A stretch of DNA of 64,000 nt from Clostridia bacterium. Lineage in GTDB: Bacteria > Bacillota > Clostridia > Acetivibrionales > DSM-2933. Where the stretch lies: positions 1-64,000 of the forward strand of contig JAOABQ010000050.1 of assembly GCA_026418275.1 (NCBI GenBank), in the 5' to 3' direction. The first letter of the stretch is position 1. Each line of letters opens with the position of its first letter. The notes below the pieces were generated by a model that was given only the letters and a program-made list of their open reading frames with translations, was not told the origin of the DNA and made no database searches. A program made the position numbers and the translations under genes. Below are positions 34,869 through 45,900 of the stretch, piece after piece.

Positions 34869-35498
34869 TCACCTTTGAATGATTTTCAGGTCCATGGCTT
34901 TTAATATGGCTTGTGTCCGGTCGTTGACATCCAGTTTCTTGAAAATATTTTTTAAATGTGTTTTAATGGTGCTTTCGCTGACATACAGTTTTTTAGCAAT
35001 ATCCTTTGTTGATGTTCCTTTCGCCAGAAGAGAAAGAACTTCGGTTTCTTTTGGGGTCAGTTCTGTAAAGGCTTGTTGGCTTGAAGCGGCTTGAGACATC
35101 AATAATCTGGCTATTTTGGGATGGAGTACAGGTTCTCCTTTAGCTACCTGGTAGATGGCTTCAACTACCTTGGACGGAGTAGTATCCTTCATCAGGTAGC
35201 CTGAAATACCTGATTCCATAGCTTGTTTTACTTCGGAGGGTTCCGAAAAGCTGGAAAGGATGATGACTTTGGTGAAAAGATTTCTGGCCCTGATATATCG
35301 GGAAATTTCAATCCCGTTCATATCAGGAAGTCTTAAATCGATAATGGCGATATCCGGGTTTAATTGAGCTATATCACCCATCGCAATGCGCCCGTTTTCT
35401 GCTTCACCTACTATTTCTATATCCGCAATGGTGCCGAGGTATGCTTTTAAACCTTCCCGTACGAATGGATGATCGTCCACAATATATATTTTTATCAT
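34869..35498 (-). CDS. NarL/LuxR-family response regulator
   Basis: A 209-residue DNA-binding regulator. The receiver domain (about 1-118) has the acidic pair Asp-8/Asp-9, phospho-acceptor Asp-54 (IIDLRLPD) and a Lys in LMKDTTP. The C-terminal LuxR-type helix-turn-helix (about 145-209) includes LTPKETEVLSLLAKG and SESTIKTHLKNIFKKL. AAGGAG six bases before this ATG decides the start; a longer frame begins seven codons upstream. It lies between two related kinases. The divergent giant gene is the nearest possible target, but this is only inference. Confidence 0.93.
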   Translation of the reverse strand: MIKIYIVDDHPFVREGLKAYLGTIADIEIVGEAENGRIAMGDIAQLNPDIAIIDLRLPDMNGIEISRYIRARNLFTKVIILSSFSEPSEVKQAMESGISGYLMKDTTPSKVVEAIYQVAKGEPVLHPKIARLLMSQAASSQQAFTELTPKETEVLSLLAKGTSTKDIAKKLYVSESTIKTHLKNIFKKLDVNDRTQAILKAMDLKIIQR

Positions 35499-35543
35499 AC
35501 CGATACTCCTTGTTATCATAAAATTTTGGTTTAAATTAGGTTT

Positions 35544-35577
35544 ATAAAGATACCAACTTTAAAGTTGGTGTCTTTAT
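35544..35577 (-). promoter_or_regulatory. 34-bp near-perfect palindrome between the second kinase and the regulator
   Basis: The core CCAACTTTAAAGTTGG is perfect, and the flanks ATAAAGAT/A and T/GTCTTTAT extend the symmetry to 34 bp. It touches the stop codon of the upstream kinase gene. It may be an attenuator or terminator that lowers expression of the downstream pair, or an operator. Confidence 0.6.
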
Positions 35578-36606
35578 TTATCTAACCTTAAAAAAAGCTT
35601 CCAAGATAGCCTCTTCCTTATTGGAGATGATGTTGATATTTCCGCCATGGCATTTGTATCTAGCTTTAATATTGCAAAGGTCTGAGTTCCTAGCTGAGGA
35701 AAAATCCCCCTGAAGCGAAATCTTTATATATACTTTTTTTTCTTCGATGGTGACGGCAATGATCATGCTATTTTCACCAGAGTAAGAGAGCAGCGCAGCA
35801 AGGGTTTCCTGTACAATTCTGAAAACAAGCAGTTGTATATTTTCATTGAGCAGATCTTCATTACCGTTAAAAATCAATTGAATACTGCTTCTGTGTTTTT
35901 TACGGTAAACAACCAAAAGGTTTTCAATGGCATCGGCAAGACCGCTGCCTTTTAAGTTTGCAGGCCGTAATTCATAAATCATCAAACGCATTTTCGACTG
36001 AACTCCCTTGACCATTTCAATGATTTGGTCCGTCATTTGGTTTAACCGGACATCATCTTTTCCATGATAAATTTTCAAGGTGTTCAGGTGAAGATCCATG
36101 GCGAAAAGATTTTGTGACATGGAATCATGTAAATCTCTTGCAATACGGCTTCTTTCATTTAATAATGCCAAATCCTGCTGTTTTGTCTGGAGCGCTATCT
36201 GTGCATCTTTTTTCTCAAAATGAATAAAAAAATGTGTGAAAACCATTGAACCCAATCCAATAAACATACTAAGGGGATGGATTTCTTTTGTATAGGCAAA
36301 ACCAAGGGATATAAAGCAAACAGCAATGAAATAACCGATAAAAAAGCTGATGAAAAAACAAATAAATAAATGGTTATATAATGTTGGGAATTGATGCTTC
36401 AGCATTTCTAAAGTGAAGTAATGGGCGAAGGTCATGGCATACCCAAAAAGTGCCCAAGGCAAGAGAAAACGGAGAATGAAGGATGCGTCCAACAGGACGG
36501 CTCCGGTATAAATATCCCCGATACCTCTTAAAATACATATAGCCAAGCCCATAAATAAACCCGGGAGAGACTTTTTTGCAGCATAGGACAATGTCGATTT
36601 TATCAT
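35578..36606 (-). CDS. Degenerate NarL-type histidine kinase paralogue, HK2
   Basis: A 342-residue membrane protein built like HK1: hydrophobic segments over about 12-130, then a HisKA_3 domain with His-160 (RIARDLHDSMSQN) and the same IYELRP segment. The ATPase domain has lost its motifs. The N box reads ETLAALLSYS instead of EALNNTVKHA, the G1 box DDGIGF is replaced by LQGDFS, and the GTTGM segment is replaced by DLCNIKARY. It therefore probably cannot bind ATP. It is the first gene of the set, 79 bases before the regulator. It could be a phosphorylation target of HK1, a dimer partner or a decoy. The frame is intact, so it is not a simple pseudogene. Confidence 0.85.
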   Translation of the reverse strand: MIKSTLSYAAKKSLPGLFMGLAICILRGIGDIYTGAVLLDASFILRFLLPWALFGYAMTFAHYFTLEMLKHQFPTLYNHLFICFFISFFIGYFIAVCFISLGFAYTKEIHPLSMFIGLGSMVFTHFFIHFEKKDAQIALQTKQQDLALLNERSRIARDLHDSMSQNLFAMDLHLNTLKIYHGKDDVRLNQMTDQIIEMVKGVQSKMRLMIYELRPANLKGSGLADAIENLLVVYRKKHRSSIQLIFNGNEDLLNENIQLLVFRIVQETLAALLSYSGENSMIIAVTIEEKKVYIKISLQGDFSSARNSDLCNIKARYKCHGGNINIISNKEEAILEAFFKVR

Positions 36607-36949
36607 TCATTCACCTGAAATATCCAATAATGTGCTTATATCCTGATGATTCATTAATCAAAGTAATCCAACATTATTTACATTATACAATAGTCGGCCC
36701 GTTTTTTCCTCCTTCATTCTACTTATTTTTAACTTCCCCAAAGGGAGGAAAATAAAAATCCCCCGTTTGGGGGAGATGAAAATCATATTGACTGAGGAAG
36801 CAAAAGTTGAAGGATTATGGTAAATTAAAATGAACAATGAAGGATACAATCAATATACCTGTCCCTACAGCGTTATTCAATGACAATGTCGACATGGGCC
36901 GGATATATTTACATAAATTGATTTAATTTTAAGATAGGAGGTCGAAAGA
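36607..36949. other. Divergent region between the two-component genes and the giant gene
   Basis: It contains two GC-rich hairpins in series (about 36731-36750, TTCCCC/GGGAGGAA; and 36760-36773, CCCCC GTTT GGGGG). An AGGAGG lies nine bases before the giant gene's ATG. No clear σA promoter was found for either side. Confidence 0.5.
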
Positions 36950-39900
36950 ATGAGAATTCAAAGAAGGCTGATGGCAGTGTTCCTAGCACTTATTCTGTCT
37001 TTAAGCCAGTTTGTTCAGGTTTTTTCGGGAAGTATTCCGGAACAAGCTGAAAACCCCTCTGTTGAGGTGACAACCACGGCACTCACGGCAGTTCCCACAG
37101 AAACCCCGGTTGCAACACCTGCTGTCTCAGCCGCCGCTTCTACCGAACCTGTACACACTGCAGAGCCCTCACAGACAGGGGCCGTTGTATTGCAGACCCC
37201 GGTTCAGACTCAGTCCACGCCGGCAACGACAATGGCTGCGGCGGCACCAACCTTGGAAATATCCGGATCTATCGGAACACCAAAAGGAATAACGCCGTCT
37301 GCCACACCAACTCCCCGGTTGGAAACTGTTTCGGTAGTGCAGACAACTGCTCTACCGGCAGAAAACTTCAATACAGCGAATGAGAACACACCGCCGGCCC
37401 CGGAAGCCGAGTCGGATGATACCCCGGCACCTACTGCTACACCAATACCGCAACCGCCGAATATCCCTACAATCTCATCTTCTACACATCCGCAAAATGG
37501 ATATTCCAATAGTACCAGTCCATCTTTTAATTTTTCAGCTACAGTGCCTTATGGGGCGCCACCTGTGGACCAATACCGTTATGCCGGTTCCTGGGAGGAT
37601 GATTGGACCCAATGGAACTATACTTCTTCTTCCTCTGCTTCCTATACTAATGTCTGCGACGGTGAATATACCCTTTTGGTACAAGCCGGTAACAGCGGAG
37701 GCTGGAGTAGTACGGGAACCTATTATTTTAAAGTCGATGCAACCGAACCTACCGCCAGTCATACGGTAAGTGCGGTAGCTGGGATTAATGGGTGGAACAA
37801 ATCGGTTTCCATTACCCTGACAGCGGATGATCCGGTTATATCCGGGGTTAGTTCGGGTATCAAAGGTATCCATTATCAGATTTCCGGCGGCAGCTGGCAG
37901 TTTATCAGCGGTTCGTCGGGTTCGGTTTCTTTACCTCAAGGAGCTTCACAGAGAATTACATATTATGCAGAGGATCATGCCGGTAATAAAGATGTTAACC
38001 GTAATACAGACACCTATAAAGTTGATGGAATAACGCCAAACACTACAGCATCACTTTCGGGGACTTCGGGAAGCAATGGTTGGTACAGATCCAATGTTGG
38101 CATTACACTGAGTGCCAGCGACAACCTTTCCGCAAGTACGGATATTACTACGAATTACAGTTATGACGGTGTTGTCTGGTATACCGGTAAAACGGCAACC
38201 ATCGATACAGAGGGTGAAAATGAATTCTATTATTACTCCGGAGATGATGCAGGTAACGCGGAAGTAACGCGAAACCAAACTGTAAAAGTAGATAAGACTG
38301 CTCCAGCCCTTTCAATAACAGCGCCTGTCAATGGGACTGTCATCACCGAAACAACTGCGTCTACAGTAACAGTGACGGTTCAAGCCTCAGATACTACATC
38401 CGGCATACAGTATGTAACCATCAATGGGGTAGCTGCAGCCGGTATAGGCAGTGGTAATTATAGGGCCACTATACCCCTCAGCACATCAGGTGCCAATACC
38501 ATTACAGCCGCTGCTGCCGATATGGCAGGCAATACAGCTGCCAGTGCACCCATCAGTGTTATTTTCGACAAGAAACCGGGCCTGTCAAGCATCACAACAA
38601 CTTCCGACGGATACCATGAAAATGTGACGGTAAACTGTACTGTCAGTGATGATATTGCTTTGAAAACAGCCAGGGTGATTGTCAGAGCAGCCGGGAAAAC
38701 AGACAAGATTTATAACCAAACCATTCCCGGCAATACAACATCATTTCAGATCAATCAAACGGTGAGCCTTTACAGGGGAGAAAACACCCTTATTGTTGAA
38801 GCAGCAGACAGCAGTTCACAAAGTGCTGCGCCTGTCACATCAACAGCAGATTGGAAAAAACGTTGGACCGTTATAATGTACCAGGCTGGAGATAATAGTC
38901 TTTCTGGACAAATGGGCGATGATTTGGCTAGCTTAACAAACTTTGGAGCAAAAGAAGGTTATGATGTTGTAGGCCTTTGTGATAAAAGGGGTGTAAGCAA
39001 TTCTGAAGCTTATTATTTGACAGCGCTAAAGACCAAAGTGGATATTCCTTTAAGTCAAATTAATTCAAGCTGGACAAACGAAGTGAACATGGCTGATTAT
39101 CATACGCTCAATGCTTTTAAGACTTATGCTATTGATGAATTTCCGTCTGATCATTATCTTCTTGTTTTAAGCAACCATGGCGGAGGTTGGAACTCACTCC
39201 TTGAGGATGAGAATCCTTCAAACAGCAGCGCTGCAAAACAGTGGATGGATGTAACCCACTTATCACAAGGATTAGACGGTCAAAAAATGGATGTGGTGTA
39301 CTTTCAAACATGCTTTAGCAGTGTTATGGAAATTGCACATACAATCCGCAATAATGCAGATTACATGATTGCGCATCAACATACCTCCCTTTTGGGTACA
39401 GATGGGATCAACGACTGCACCAATGCATATGTTCTTGATGTTATTTCAAATTATTGCAGTGGTTCGGCAACTGCTTCAAGAGATGCCTCAATGGCAATTG
39501 TCGAAAAGTTTAAAGAAAAGTATCAGAATATGGCATACTACAAACATGCAACTTTAGCCGCCATGGATCTGGGAAATATATCGACTTTGGAAGGGTATCT
39601 CAATCAATTGGTAAATACTATTTTATCAGAAGATATACGCTTTAAGTATCATGAAGAAATTTCCGAAGCTAAAATATCGGCGCTGAAAGCAATGAGTTGG
39701 AGACCTGGAATCCCGGACTCCGAACGGGATATGGCCGATCTATATGATTTTGTATATTGTATCCAGTCAACCATACCCGATTCCAATATACAGTCTCAGA
39801 CTTCTGCGATTCTAACCTATTTACAATCATCGGTCATCATAAATCATTACCAAAAACCGACAGGAAAAGAAAATGGAAGTCATAAGTATAATGGCTTGGG

Positions 39901-42900
39901 AATTTATATGCAATTTCCCGAAAATTATGATCCCGCTTATAATAAGTATAACTCAATTTGGGCAGAATTTATCAAAAGCGACATTACACCGCCTAAAATT
40001 AATATCGAGTCAAATATAGCGGGTCTCAAATTTGAAAAAGTCAGTGATGAAATCGGAGTTGAATATTGGCTGAATGATGAATACAGCCAAACACCTGCCT
40101 GCGGTACTATGGTTAGAATTGTTGACAAGAACGGTTTGGTAGGGAGTGCAGGCGATGAGCTTCGGGTGCTGAAACCATGGAGTGCAGTGCAGCAAATTAC
40201 ACCCATAGAGCTTGAGTTGAATGCTGCTTATTTAAAAAATGGTCAACTGTATTTATTGCCGAATGGAGAATATGAACTGCAAATCTGGGCGAGAGACCAC
40301 GAGGCTGGTTTAACAAATGGAGGTATAAAAAACTCTGTCGTAAGTAAGATACCTTTTACTGTAAACATTACACGAAAGAACATTCCATGTACAGTAAAAA
40401 CACCCCAAAATCCAATGAAACAGGAAATTTCAGTTCCCAATGCATTAGTAACCTTCAGGACACAGGATTTATCATTGATTGTAGACGAAGGAACAGTCAA
40501 TCCGGCTTCAAAAACCATACAGCTTCCCATAGGGGAAACGTTGACTGCCAGTGTAACTAAAACCGGTTATGCTGCAAAGACACAAACAGTGGTTGTAAAT
40601 GATGTTAATTCTTTTACAGAAGCGGGCTTTGTGCCGGATGCATCAGGCACTGTCGACAGCGATGGAGACGGTATCCCGGATGGCTGGGAGTACAAATACT
40701 GGAAGGGTTGGAATAATCCATCGGGAAAATCAAGCTGCGATTTGAGCAAAGTTGACAGTACTGAGGATGAAGACCGGCTTTACAGCAATGAAAGCCGCCT
40801 CACAGTTCCGGGAGACGGACTCACCAATCTTGAGGAATACTGGCTTCAAAGCGAATTTCCCAATCTGGACCCCTGTTTCAATGATATTTTGATTGAAGCG
40901 GACTGGGTCGTCACAAACGGACCCAATAACAGAAGCTATGCTCCCGGAAAAGTTACAAAAGACCATGCGTCCCAGGTATTTATGGATGCAGGGATCAAGG
41001 TTCACTGGTCCTCCAAGGGAAATGCAATCCCAATGGATGAAGATATTACCGATAAACGAAGTGTTAAGATTGGCGATATCAATGCGGCGGTTATATCCCA
41101 TAAGGGAAGTTACGGAAGCAGTACGGGAAAGATTATCCATACTGTATTTATTCCTGCATGGGCAAGAATCAGCGATATGCATCTCGGAAGTGAGAAAAGC
41201 ATCGGAGGACTTTATCAAAGCAATCCGCAGCTGCTTTATGTATTTGACTTGCATACCAGGAATCTGGTTTCCAATGAAGTCTATACATTAACGCCTGATG
41301 AAGTAAATGCAATCCAATCAGATAAATATGAAGGATACATCCTGGCTCATGAATGCGGACACGTCCTTTCTTTGGGCGAATCACAAACCAATGAAGCCGA
41401 TGACATCATGTATCACAAAACATCGGATAAAACCATCAAACTCAAGGGTGACCGCAAGTTTTACGATGCGGCCGTTGCACAAATGGACTTTAGTCCTTTA
41501 TTTCAATTGGCTGGACCTATGACGGATCATATTGTATTTAGTCCCATGATTCAGTTTACACCCCTGGCACCCTTCCAATCTAAAACCGGAGTTATGCTTA
41601 AAGCCCGTATTTTGGATCTGGACGATGAACCGGATTTGAGCACCAATCAATATAGCGTTTATTATACCTCTAATAATGGGGCTAACTGGCATAAAGAAAC
41701 CATGATACTGCATGATGATCCGCTCATTACCGGAGATGAGTATGAGTTTATTGCACAGATGAATATACCTGCAGCTTTAGCAGAGGGTACTGTGGTGAAA
41801 TATTATATTGAAGCCATTGATGGGGATGCACATCGTGTAACCCATCCTAAAACTGAAAACCTATCCGGGCCGCCTGAAACGCTTCACCAGTTTATCATCG
41901 ACAGAACACCCCCGGTGATTTCCCTTCATAATACTCCCGAACCCTTTTCACCCAATGGAGATGGTATCAAGGATACTCTCACGCTGACTTATGGGATAGA
42001 GGATGTTTCGAATTATATCAATCAAGTGTCAAAAACCATTGAGGATGCAGCAGGTAATGTGGTACGGGAATGGCCGGTTACCGATCATTTCCCCGCCAAC
42101 AGCCAAGCTGATCTTATCTGGGATGGGAAAGACAATACCGGCACTGTTGTCAGTGAGGGAAGATATGTCCTTCATATCAGCGGACTGGATCAGGCCGAGA
42201 ACCTTGGGACTCTAAGCAGCAATCTCCAGGTGGATTTGACAGCTCCCCAGGTGAAGGACATTGTTATCGCACCTTCGGTGTATAATTCCGTATATGCTCA
42301 GAATGGAGAGGTTCTTGACATTTCACTCAGTCTGATGGAAAATGCCTGCACAAGTGCAAAAATCATTGTCACCCTTGTGCCGGACGCTGCAGCGACAGCA
42401 TCGGTTATTAAAACATTTCCGGTCAATATTGCGGTGAGCGATTTAGCGAAATATGTACCTACTACATTTTCGTTCATTAACTCCGAAATCCCCGATGACG
42501 GGGTATACACTTTGAAAATTCAAACAGAGGATGCTGCAGGAAACAAAAAGGAAATTCATCCGGCAGGAACACTCATTGTCGATCGGACAGTGACCGGCTT
42601 TATATTCCTTTACGCAGCCCCTAAAAAACTCTTTATCCCGGAAGCCCCTCATAATGAAACTGTCACGCTGCATTATGCACTGACGGAGCCTGCAAAAGTA
42701 GCTATCCGGATTACCGATGCCTATGGAACAGTCATCAAAGAATATGTATCCGCCGGGCTTGTACAGAACGGCACTTATATCTGGGATGGCAAGGATAATG
42801 CCGCTGAGTTTGTACCGGACGGTGCGTATGTCATGGAATTAACGACTACGGACGGTGCAGGCAACAACTATCAGAACAGTATCGGTGTTATCAAAAATCA

Positions 42901-45900
42901 GATTCCGGCAGTCATTAAAATTCCTGAAAGTAATGCGGTTGTAGGTGGTCAGGTGATGATCAAAGGAACTGCCGTCGATCCTAAAATAGAGGATAGTGTT
43001 GATTTTGACAGCTACAAGCTTTGGGTTGCAGCAGGGAAGCAAGCACTGCCGGCCAATCCGTTAAACCCAGGCGCTTTATGGACTCCCATACCCGTTCCCA
43101 TGGATTATCGGGCAAGCAGCGACCTGAATGATCCGAATTGCAATGTCTCAAAAAGAGCCGTTATGAATACCTTGCTGGGTATTTGGGATACAACCGGATT
43201 AAGTGGTGTGCACACCATCCTGTTGGTTGTACAGGATAAGAACACAGTACCTGCCTATGGTGTTGCCAAAACAACAGTAACAGTGGATCAATCCATTGCA
43301 GCCGTGGATGCTCCGGTGCTCAGCAGCCTTAATACCAGCCCTGCTGCCGGCTTTGTCATCAGAACTCCGGCGGATCAGCTGGGTATTTCTTATACCCTGG
43401 CAGGTAAAACATCGGATATATCCTTAAATATCTACCAAATGGACGAAACCAATCCTTCGCTTTATAAAAAAGTGGTTTGCCATAAGGTGTGGAAAGGTGT
43501 TGCCACAGGAAATAAAAGTACTTCCTGGCAAGATGAGTCACAATGGAAAACTATCGAAAGCGGTACCTATAGGATTGAAATTATTGCAAAAGACCAGGAT
43601 GAGATGGGGATTTCAAAGATTACCAAAGATATTACGGTGACTAAGAATTTCATTAAGCCCATCAAGGTCAAAGATTTCGTTATTTTAGAGCCTGTCAGTT
43701 CAACGGTCATTGCGCCCGGCACTCAAATTACTTTGGGCTATGAACTGGAAAGGGCAGCCGCCGGTGGAACCATCAAAGTCTATGATGCAAATAAAAACGT
43801 TGTAGCCAATTTTACTTTTGTTCCCAGTGCAGGACCTCAGACCGCAACATGGACACCTGCGGCGGTAGGCCTTTATACGGCAGAACTGGAGGCTTTAGCG
43901 GCAGACGGCTCCAAGGATTCAGCAGTATTGATTCTTGCCGTTTCAAACGGAACGGTGGTCAATAACGCAGTCATCACCTATCCCGGTACCGAACCGGTGC
44001 GTGGAATATCAACCTTCCGGTCGGAAGCTGCTGCGACGGGAGAGTATTATCCCCCGCAGACATTCGATTGTGATGTAACGGTTCACGGTAAAGTTCAGGT
44101 GCATGAACCCCAGCCCGTCAATTGGACGGTATCAGCTAGTGCGGTAGAGACATACAGCTATCAGGAAAATGTAACAAAATCCGGCTCCACTTATGGTACA
44201 GACGGCGGGGAGAAAACGAACATGTCTGATTGGTTAGGTGCAGTACCGCCCAGACTCCTTCCTCCGGCCTTTATTCTTCTGGGAGGGGATATTCACTCCT
44301 GGGATATGAATTGGACAGCCTCGTTCACTTTTAATACCGGCAGCCAATGGGTCCATGTCAATGTGAATTACGGCGAAACCTATGATGTAGCTCCGACCCC
44401 CAATCTCAATGTCAGTGGGGCATATGGCGGCGTTGAAATAACGAACCTCAGAAAAGACGGGTTTACCGCAAGATGCTATGTACTGAAAGATATACGCCGT
44501 TTTAGAGCGCCTTTAGGCATCTGGGATCATGAGGGAGACTGGCATCCTGCTTCGCCGTCTGGTGTTGTCTTCAATTGGTCGGTGACAGGGGCAGTGACCA
44601 GGCAAGGCACCCAAACCCTTGAAGGCACAGATCAGGGGATGCTGACATTAACGCCGGAGAATGTTATGGCCAGCGGCAGCGACACCGATTACAGCATTAC
44701 TTTTCAACCCCAGCATGGCGGTACATTGAGCGGTATGAAAGCAGTGATTACCGATGACAACAATCATGCAGGTACCTGGGTTACATTAAGCCCATCCGGA
44801 AATACCCTGACAGGAACGGTTGGAGCAAACAGGGATGTTATCAATTGGACGGTTACGGCAAGAGGATTAAGACCTACCGCAGCTTATACATATCAAAAGG
44901 CAACGGGCACAGCTGTAGTGGCTCCATCCTCATCGGTGGATATTCCCTTCTCCTTAACATTTACCGGAATCGTCACAAATATCCAACTGGTTACTCCGGT
45001 TATTGATTTTGACGACAGTGTCAGGATAACAACCACTTTGGTGCCCGGGTCCGTTACGCTGGTGGGGAATACGCTTACCGGTATCCTGAGAGCTGAGAAT
45101 GTCTTTGTCCCGGTCCAGGAAGATTGGTCTCATACCGTCCATTTAAACAGTGCCACCCAAGCCCAATGGATTAATACGCTCTGTATTAAGGGTCACCCCC
45201 AAGAGAGTATTCAACTAGACAGCCTGTACACAGTGCCTTATGGTTTTGCAGGGTTTGATGCTCAGAAGTATACGGTTTCAAATCTCAGCAATCCGAAAGT
45301 CACCGTCAATATCAGCGGAGAAACTTTGACGGCATCAACAGGGGAAGTAGATACCACCTGGACAACATTGAGAGATACAACTTTAACAAACGGCATACTA
45401 AAGAGCGGTAATTTAACGCTAAACGCAAATGCCGATACCCAAATTACTGGGGATGTCAATGTCAACATGTTTGCGTTGGAAGGCCCTGTTTCAAGCAGCA
45501 ACAGTCCATTTAAAAAACCGGTGACCTTGTCGGAGCTTTACAATGCCGGTACGGCCAATAGCTATGAGAATGCCTTCTGGTGGGATGCAGCCACATCAAA
45601 GGTTGTAGATAACCCTTGTGTGTCAATTGATCCGAACAGTTGGGATATAACGCTTTATTATCCTGACGGTACACCCAATCATGCTCTGACTGTCAATCCG
45701 ATTGCTTCAGATAACAATAATGATGCGGATGAGTCCTACACAGTCAGGATAGATACATCCCCTACCGCACCCTCAGCTAAAGTATTTGTGGAGCTTAAGG
45801 GAAGTATTACCGATGCCACCCTTGTATCCTACGGCTTGCTGTATAGACCTTGGAATGCGGCAGGAAGCCTGCCGTGGAAAGCTATTCCGGTACAGGCGGA

